Assembly: GCA_002081555.1 (NCBI GenBank) | Contig: MZNV01000417.1 | Coordinates: 1 to 37,375, forward strand | DNA from: Protostelium mycophagum | Taxonomy: Eukaryota; Evosea; Variosea; Protosteliida; Protosteliaceae | Length of the DNA: 37,375 nucleotides | Direction: 5' to 3' | Shown: positions 31,376-37,375 of the stretch, piece by piece | How the letters are laid out: the number at the start of each line of letters is the position of its first letter | Numbering within the stretch: the first letter of the stretch is position 1 | Translations under genes and position numbers: made by a program | Notes under the pieces: model-generated | Seen by the model: only the letters and a program-made list of their open reading frames with translations | The model's database searches: none | Told to the model about the DNA's origin: nothing

Positions 31376-31414
31376 GAATACAACGTTGTAGATCGTCGAA
31401 CCGACTGATGGTTT

Positions 31415-31420
31415 AATAAA
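31415..31420 (+). terminator. poly(A) signal of the SR protein gene
   Basis: AATAAA lies 39 bases past the stop, only 19 bases before the stop codon of the opposing F-box gene. Confidence 0.6.
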
Positions 31421-31439
31421 GTAATCGATGAAGAATTCT

Positions 31440-32844
31440 TCATTTTGATACAACGAGATAATAGTTGTGAAAATTTCCGTAGAAAGCCGCGTGATGAGAT
31501 GGATACATTTTTGGCAACCTCCTTTCTGAAAAAGGCAGGGTTCTGTTACCTAGAAGAACTCACTGTGACGTCATCTTTTGTACAATGACGTCATACCTAC
31601 TGAGTGATCGACGTTGAAACCCAGGGCGAATCTCATCGGTATTTTAAAGTGAGATATCTCTTTCTCACCGATTGCGACATCCTCAGAAAAAATCGCCTGT
31701 ACATCTCAGATGACGTCATCAATCACTCCTCACCATCAACCAATAACTCCCCGGGTCCAGCCATATCTTTGCGTCTGAATCTGGTGATCTTTCCGCCCTC
31801 CCTGAAATTCCCTTGAGTTTTCGTCCGTCTACAACGAATGTACAACACCTTCTGGTAGATCGAATGATGACGTCTCTGCAACAAGTTGAAAAGGGTCGCC
31901 CCTCTTCCGCTCAGGTGTGATTCCGCCAGAGCACAGAATCGGCAGGTCTCGTGGGCTCAAAAATTTCTCGGACAACGCTGAAATTGTCGACGGGTTGTCC
32001 CAAAAAAAATTGGGTAAAAATGTTCATGCGTCTGCACAGAAGCGAAACTTGAATCGTTGTAGGATTCATACCTGCAGCAGTGATGATCAAGGAAGATGCA
32101 CCGGCAACATGTCGATCAAAATGAGGAAGTGGAGCCTGTTGCATTCATGAGACTCGATCTCTCTATACCAGCACATACCAAATTTGGGTATTGCGTGTAC
32201 AATCCCATCCTACAGCTGGCACCAGCTTTTCTCATCTTTGAAATGATGCTACGAGATTAACAAAGGCAATCTCTCGAACAACACCAACCCAAAATATTGT
32301 AGGGAACTCCTCTTCTGGACTTGTATTTGAAAGCCTAATAAATATCCTCCCATGTGCACAGAGGGTCTTGGGTACTCTATACCGTTGCCGATGATGGATT
32401 CTCCTGTCTGCGTCAGACGACTTTTGATTCTTGGTGCGTTAAAGACACGAATCAGATCGTTAAGCAAGATTCAAGTGCTCACTGGAGATGATCTGGTATC
32501 GCATCTTCCAATCGGTGATACTCGCGAGAATGCCAGGGAAAGACAATAGCGATCCTAATTGTTGACTATGAGAAGCTACTGAAGTCATTGGACACACCTT
32601 CTCGCGAGCAGCTGTTGGACTTCTGCTCCATCAATTTGGTGGTCAGACCTTTCCAAACCTTTGCATCTTGACAAATCCTACATCAATCTCAGCCTTGACA
32701 GCTGAGTTGATTTCCATCATGCATGAAGTGAGCAACTTACTGATTCCAATATTTACACACTCGACTCAGTGTCAAGACATCTCTTGCGTTCAAACAACCA
32801 AGAATTTCCAATAAGATATCCTCTGGAAGTTCATCAAGCCTCAT
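31440..32844 (-). CDS. F-box protein with unidentified C-terminal region
   Basis: Probable SCF ubiquitin-ligase substrate receptor; about 301 residues. Exons from the 5' end: 32741-32844, 32598-32677, 32483-32554, 32289-32407, 32179-32235, 32072-32135, 31849-31977, 31741-31811, 31597-31696, 31440-31549. All ten exons join in consistent phase. The N-terminus is a clear F-box: LDELPEDILLEILGCLNARD, then LTLSRVCKYWNQICQDAKVW, followed by DWKMRYQ, a pattern common after F-boxes. An in-frame TAA upstream of 32844 fixes the start. The rest, with text such as APLPHFDRHVAGASS, SGGITPERKRGDPFQLVAE and DVAIGEKEISHFKIPMRFA, matches no domain I know. Middle junctions (32236-32288 and 31697-31740) have alternatives. 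Introns 8 and 9 hold three TGACGTCA copies. Confidence 0.7.
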
Positions 32845-33843
32845 CAAATGCCCGCTCTGCCGGATCAGAAGCTCATCTATTTTATTTTACGTAAAGAATC
32901 CAATCTCGCAGACAGGATTTTTCAACTGAGAAGAAGAATACTTTGAAAGATGAAAATATATCACACACATCTGTGCTAGCTCATCATATTCAAATGGCAG
33001 GAAATCTGTGGTTTGGTTGTAGACGGACTTTTTGGCGCGCAAAACATTTTAAACGTTTTTCAACGGCTCTCGGCAGATCACCAAACCGCAGAAAGGCAAC
33101 GGAAGCACGAGGTCATCCGAAGGTCATAGTTGAGGATTTAGAGGTCAGCGTCTATCATACTTTGACGATTCTCTTCTCTTTGAAGGAAACTGATTCGAGT
33201 ATTTCGATATGCATTAAAAAAGCCATTCGATTCAAAGAAAAGGTGACTTCAGGGGATCTTTATTATATACACAACCTTTAGTATATAATCAACCCTTCTC
33301 AAAACCCTTCTTTCGATTCATTTAGATCTAATCTAATATGCAGGTACCCATCTTCAAAAAAGAGAACTCCACACGATTCTAAAGCCCCAGAAGACCCCCT
33401 TTGGATCCCATAAATTACTTTAAGAGTCATACGAGGTTTCATGGAGGTCAACCAGAAGCTGATCGGATCCTCCCCGCTCGTAGGATATTCCATGAACCCT
33501 CCAATCAAGAATGAACAAGACCTGCTTCCTCTCATCACTGCTGATCGATCACACCTCATCGAATACCCTCTACATCGTTCAAGACCCTATATACCTGTCT
33601 GCTGGATAACATACCCATCTTGATACCTGCAGTATATAACAACTTGCTTGAACATGCGCCACTCTGGTCCTCCACAACATGAGTGTGGCCACACTTATGA
33701 ATCTTTATATCAAGTAAGAATCAATAAACATGTCCATTTCGGAACACGCTGACTGAAAAGAGATGATTGGCTTCAGAGCGGACAACGTCAATACTTCCGA
33801 ATCGAAAGATTTGCCTAAGCCATCATTACGAATGAAGCACACC
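32845..33843. other. 1-kb region without a confident gene
   Basis: Two open frames stand out: plus 32943-33281 (112 codons) and minus 33299-33559 (86 codons, ending in VLFFEDGYLHIRLDLN...). The minus frame reads somewhat like protein and could be a last exon, but no convincing upstream exon, start or family match was found. The F-box gene promoter lies at the left edge and the tRNA-Asp 5' flank at the right. Confidence 0.3.
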
Positions 33844-33916
33844 TCCTTGATAGTATAGCGGATAAGTATACCACCCTGTCACGGTGGGGACCCGGGTTCG
33901 ATTCCCGGTCAGGGAG
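33844..33916 (+). tRNA. tRNA-Asp (GUC)
   Basis: The 73-nt cloverleaf has acceptor arms TCCTTGA/TCAGGGA, anticodon stem CCACC/GGTGG around loop CTGTCAC (anticodon GTC), and T-arm GGGTTCGATTCCCG. Discriminator base is G, as expected for Asp. No intron. A T-run (TTTT) follows a few bases downstream as the Pol III stop. Confidence 0.95.
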
Positions 33917-34253
33917 CTTCTTTTGTTGCCTGTGAGTCTTTCTCCCATTATTTTATTGAATTTTTGTACTAAATTACAACAAATAAACCTTGTACATTTT
34001 TTTAAAGGGCAAGGAAGATGCTATTTTTCAATGGACCATAAATGAACATAAAGCTTTAATCTGAATTGATGACAGAACCAAAAAAGAAATGCAGAAAGCA
34101 AGGTCGCATATATTCAGCATAAGAGGTCAAAACTGGTGCCTAAAAGTATTAGTTGGGTATTTTGCAGAACATTCAGAGATTGGGCATGTCATAAGTGACA
34201 GAAGGTGCCATAAACGTCAGAAGGTACGTCACTCTTTAATGGAGCAAAATATT
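33917..34253. other. spacer between two tRNA genes
   Basis: This 337-bp AT-rich spacer lies between tRNA-Asp (+) and tRNA-Asn (-). No gene or repeat is recognised. Confidence 0.4.
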
Positions 34254-34326
34254 CGCTCCTACCTGGGCTCGAACCAGGAACCTTTCGGTTAACAGCCGAA
34301 CGCGCTACCGATTGCGCCATAAGAGC
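34254..34326 (-). tRNA. tRNA-Asn (GUU)
   Basis: The 73-nt cloverleaf on the minus strand has acceptor arms GCTCTTA/TAGGAGC, anticodon stem TTCGG/CCGAA around CTGTTAA (anticodon GTT), and T-arm CCTGGTTCGAGCCCAGG. Discriminator G. No intron. Its first 20 bases and 5' flank lie within the 207-bp tandem duplication. Confidence 0.95.
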
Positions 34327-34513
34327 GGGTTGTGAGAGCCGCCGAAAATGGATGTATCAGATATTTTCTGTGATTTTTTTGTACACAAAATACACATAGA
34401 AAGAGTCTGCAATTGGATATTTTTGATTGTAATCTTTGTAGAACGCTTTTAGAGTATTTTTAACATTTTTTGTGAAAACAGCGAATTTTTCCTGTGACGC
34501 ATTTTGGAAGTGG
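34307..34513. repeat. 207-bp tandem direct repeat, copy 1
   Basis: Begins inside the tRNA-Asn gene (its first 20 bases on the minus strand) and extends through its upstream flank. By eye it is identical base for base to the adjacent copy. Confidence 0.95.
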
Positions 34514-34533
34514 ACCGATTGCGCCATAAGAGC
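34514..34533 (-). pseudogene. truncated tRNA-Asn 5' fragment
   Basis: A 20-base copy of the tRNA 5' end (acceptor arm plus TGGCGCAATCGG, which covers the internal A box) was carried by the duplication. The anticodon arm, T arm and B box are missing, so no tRNA can form. Confidence 0.85.
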
Positions 34534-34720
34534 GGGTTGTGAGAGCCGCCGAAAATGGATGTATCAGATATTTTCTGTGATTTTTTTGTACACAAAATAC
34601 ACATAGAAAGAGTCTGCAATTGGATATTTTTGATTGTAATCTTTGTAGAACGCTTTTAGAGTATTTTTAACATTTTTTGTGAAAACAGCGAATTTTTCCT
34701 GTGACGCATTTTGGAAGTGG
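34514..34720. repeat. 207-bp tandem direct repeat, copy 2
   Basis: Directly abuts copy 1 with no spacer. It contains a truncated tRNA-Asn 5' fragment at its left end. No matching bases at the three breakpoints suggest longer homology. Confidence 0.95.
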
Positions 34721-35216
34721 ATAAAATATTTCGCATCATATTTTGTAGTGTTGAAAAATAATTACTTATGGAAGATCCGAGTTGTGGAGCTGCAAGATGC
34801 ATTTCGATGTTTTTATATTTTTTTATTTCCCGCCAAGTCCCAGTGAAGCCACCAAAAATATAAAATACACTGGATTCACAATCCAGCATTATTCGTAAAT
34901 CAATTCTTCCGTAATGAACAAATATTCTCTGATATTTTTAGAAGCAATATTACTCAAATTCGTGACTGAAAGAGATCTGCAAGAATATGTTGTGGCCTCC
35001 ACAGGACCAACTAGGTTCGGCTTTGTTTATATCGCGATTTTGCGCGTTACTTTACCGCGAAATTCGTCGTCGGGCGATGCCGGTCCACACATGAAATAAT
35101 ACCTTTTGGAGCACCTCATATAGGCTGATAGATAATTGAATACACCAAATATTGTCTTATTCACCTTTTCCAATTTGACTCTACTGTCCATTGCATTGGT
35201 CATTCTGTTTTTTTTG
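34721..35216. other. AT-rich region without a supported gene
   Basis: Short open frames exist (minus 34656-34889, plus 34914-35099), but none is convincing. The segment may include the 3' part of the doubtful minus-strand gene described next. Confidence 0.3.
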
Positions 35217-35643
35217 TCAAAATCCCTTCCTTGTACGGCCTACCAAATTCAGGCTTGCTGTCTTGGTGAGCTCCCATGTCTTTGACGGTGCATAAGATAA
35301 TGAATTAAAATCAAATGTGGCGCTCAATACCAATTGTAGATCAAGAATAAATTCGGTTATTTCTTGAAGTGGATGAGGGTAAGTCACATCCAGAACGTGC
35401 TGATTAGTGATGGAAGAAGACTTCTCTGAAAGCTGAAAAAGATTGATCATCGTCACGATTATTTTTAATTCTATATTAGTGTTGAAAGAGACACATCATT
35501 CATGAATGAAAGTTCGTTCATAATGCACAGATCAATGGATTTCACGAGAGTCATCCCTATTTCTTGAAACTGGCACATGGGATAATTCGGGGTCATACGG
35601 TAATGTGCGACATGATGAGACTGAGAGCTTGCTAAACCATCTT
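35217..35643 (-). CDS. doubtful two-exon fragment of an unidentified gene
   Basis: Two frames join at a 62-nt GT-AG intron (35433-35494): exon 35495-35643 reads YRMTPNYPMCQFQEIGMTLV and onward, and exon 35217-35432 reads VLDVTYPHPLQEITEFILDL and onward. The text looks like protein, but no family was recognised. An alternative frame is also open across 35495-35643, and a donor at the motif NL/GTAGGC (near 35245) could continue the gene further left. The 5' end would fall very close to the 3' end of the Cys-rich gene. It could be a gene fragment or pseudogene. Confidence 0.3.
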
Positions 35644-35842
35644 CTACTTAATCTCATGCAAGGAAAACAATTCGGAAATGGTCATATTTGATCCCTAGCT
35701 GACCATGGATCACAATATTTGGCCGTGGCTCTTAGGCCACACTTGAAACTGTCTGTGAAATGTAAATTTGCCTCTGGGGCCAGAGTCAAGTCAGTTGCAC
35801 GCGAGTTTGACATGAATGAGAAAGGAAGAAAGATGATGATTG

Positions 35843-35848
35843 TTTATT
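35843..35848 (-). terminator. poly(A) signal of the Cys-rich repeat protein gene
   Basis: Reverse-strand AATAAA lies 14 bases past the stop codon at 35863-35865. Confidence 0.55.
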
Positions 35849-35862
35849 ATTCGGGTGACCGT

Positions 35863-36934
35863 TCAAAGGCAGGCTGCCATGGACACAAGAAGAGTCAGGA
35901 TGGCTAATCCTTTTGCCGCTGCGGAATTGGGGGCCTTGTAAGATCCGGACCCACAGAATTCATTGATGAAGGTGGGGATTTGGTATCCTGTTCCCGCTGC
36001 ACATTGACCAGGGTTGGCGGTAGAACATTGTCCATACTTCACATAAGATTGAAGATAGGCACTGTTGCAGGAGGAGGAGGTAAAGAACTCTTGGACAACA
36101 TCAGAAGGTCCAGGAGCGGGAGAGAAAGTCGATCCGATCACCACAGCTCCATAATCACTGCCAAATCTGAGGCACGTGGAGAGCGAAAGGGTATCAGAGG
36201 TCGAAGGAGATCCGCTGCAGTCTTTGCTGTTATATCTGGCTGCCACAAATTGATTGTTGACAAGAGAGAGTCTGGTGCTGGTTGATGTGCCAGATTGAGT
36301 GCATCTTTCAAGGGGGCTCATGAGAGCTGTGGTGGGGCGAGTGCATCCCGAATCCGCATACGAGTACGTCATCACATATTTTCCTGTTGCATCACTAGCC
36401 GGGATGGAGGCTGAAGGGGTGTTGCTCCCTGGCACGACGTAGTTCCCAGTTCCACAGAAGGCGTTTATATAAGTGGGATTCTGGAAACTGGTGTCTAATT
36501 CACAGGTTGCTGTTTTTGCACCAAAGCATTTGTTATATTGGATATCTGTTGCTTTGAAGCCAACAAATGAGCAGCCCGAGGAAGCGTATAATTCCAACAC
36601 GTAGTCTAGCAAGCAGATTTGCAGATGGCCTTGTTGGTGGGACACAATTGCTGCATAGGTACTTTCCAGAGTTGAGGCAATTAGAGAGAGCAGTAGATGA
36701 GGAAGCGGTAATTGATCCAGAGCATGTGGCAGTTTCATATGAGTGAATGGTTATTGCAGTGTTAAACACACTCTTGGTGGATAAAGAGGGGCTTAGAGTG
36801 ACACAGGCAATGGGTGAGATCAATGCAGTGATAGCAGTGGTGCAGGAAGCATCAGTGAAAGTGTAGGTAGTAGTAAGGCAAAGAGATGTCACTTGGTGGC
36901 ATAGCTGAACTGACCGTGACTGACAATGCAGCAA
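35863..36934 (-). CDS. Cys-rich, internally repeated, GPI-like surface protein (5' end unresolved)
   Basis: Probable secreted or surface-anchored protein of unknown role. Exons: 36646-36934 (5' limit uncertain) and 35863-36605, joined by a 40-nt intron. The sequence is rich in Ser, Thr, Ala and Cys. Two modules alternate twice: module A (YTFTDASCTTAITALISPIAC parallels YSYADSGCTRPTTALMSPLE) ending in CSGS...LS.CL, and module B (VLELYASSGC...PTYINAFCGTGNY parallels VQEFFTSSSC...PTFINEFCGSGSY). The C-terminus KGLAILTLLVSMAACL is hydrophobic, like a GPI signal or membrane anchor. No ATG opens the frame upstream; a nearby ATG at 36944 starts signal-like MPIVAALSVTVSSA, but in another frame, and joining it would require a 16-nt gap. 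A sequencing error, a missed upstream exon or a broken gene could explain this. Confidence 0.6.
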
Positions 36935-37284
36935 CGATGGGCATTTTAAGAAGTTATATCACTTTTCCATGCAATTTTCAACTTAGAAGCTGCTTCCCTC
37001 AGCAGAAACAAATACTTGCCCAAATGTACAATATTTCTTGAGAATATCATGTGACCTTATGGGTAGGATTGGGAACAGTTACACGACTTGATTCTGCGAC
37101 GCTAAATTCCTTGTTGTATCATGCACTCCAACCACACCTTTGCATAGAAAAGAGGTGAAAAACAGGTCCGAGATGTGAAGGTGCTCTATTGCGTCTTGTT
37201 GATATTTTTGGGTCAGACGAGACACTCTAAATCCATATCACTGTTGCAACTGGAAAATTCAAAGTAAATTCATTTTATTTGCAG
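36935..37284. other. region without a supported gene
   Basis: No exon could be placed. It holds the possible 5' end of the Cys-rich gene on the minus strand and the intron or 5' region of the edge exon on the plus strand. Confidence 0.3.
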
Positions 37285-37375
37285 AAATATGACGTACCCA
37301 CAGCAATTGACACCTATCAGGCTGTCAAAGTAGTCCTCAAAAGATTAGATGTGGACTCTGTACAAGATGACAATG
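37285..37375 (+). CDS. partial exon running off the window edge
   Basis: A pyrimidine-rich tract ending TTTATTTGCAG (37274-37284) is a good acceptor. It is followed by an open frame reading KYDVPTAIDTYQAVKVVLKR and ten further residues to the end of the window. It looks like a real internal exon, but too little is present to name a family, and no upstream exon was found. Confidence 0.4.

Noticed and set aside
1-37375. CRISPR arrays, bacterial operons, insertion sequences or transposons
   Set aside because: No regularly spaced repeats, Shine-Dalgarno-led gene strings, transposase motifs or terminal inverted repeats with target duplications were seen; the DNA is eukaryotic.

Overview
This window is nuclear DNA of an intron-rich, compact eukaryote, most likely an amoebozoan, and probably a protosteloid or variosean amoeba rather than a dictyostelid. 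The taxonomic clues are a PA14 plus slime-mould Cys-repeat receptor with a SibA/integrin-like tail, together with many very short GT-AG introns (mostly 36-60 nt), moderate base composition and genes packed tens to hundreds of bases apart. The placement is inferred from protein families only. Almost every gene is interrupted, so I rebuilt exons by joining reading frames at GT-AG sites and checking that phases agree across each gene; exon coordinates are in the entries.

Layout. 409-724 (-) holds the 3' end of an unidentified gene. 1377-3884 (+) is the PA14/Cys-repeat transmembrane receptor. 4087-5694 (-) is a ZC2HC1-type zinc-finger protein. 6049-7487 (+) is an F-box-like/LRR-like protein. 7525-13121 (-) is clathrin heavy chain. 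13544-15575 (+) is an RBM39/CAPER splicing factor with a candidate poison microexon. 15957-17459 (-) is the tRNA thiolation enzyme CTU1/NCS6. 17561-20682 (-) is a fused TrpE-TrpG anthranilate synthase. 20818-22162 (+) is a P-loop deoxynucleoside-kinase-like protein. 22712-24223 (+) is a TVP38/TMEM64 membrane protein. 24380-24718 (-) is an intronless small cupin. 24867-27019 (+) is ESCRT-II VPS36. 27158-28822 (-) is TFIIS. 29097-30139 (+) is F-actin capping protein alpha. 30426-31375 (+) is an SR protein with a zinc knuckle. 31440-32844 (-) is an F-box protein.

The last 4.5 kb is looser. It holds tRNA-Asp(GUC), tRNA-Asn(GUU), an exact 207-bp tandem duplication that copies the 5' end of the tRNA-Asn gene, a doubtful minus-strand exon pair, a Cys-rich repeat protein with a GPI-like tail, and a truncated plus-strand exon at the edge.

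The genes are a mixed housekeeping set: membrane traffic (clathrin, VPS36, TVP38), actin capping, transcription and splicing (TFIIS, RBM39, SR protein), tRNA modification and tryptophan synthesis. They are not a pathway cluster. They alternate in divergent pairs sharing 134-423 bp and convergent pairs as little as 37 bp apart, and in three genes AATAAA overlaps the stop codon.

I found no clear new multi-gene system. The signals most worth following are short words strongly over-represented in introns (TGACGTCA, TTGTAGAT, GGCGGGAAA), the RBM39 microexon, the 207-bp duplication, the TrpE-TrpG junction intron, and the receptor's integrin-like tail. All counts and exon models were made by eye.
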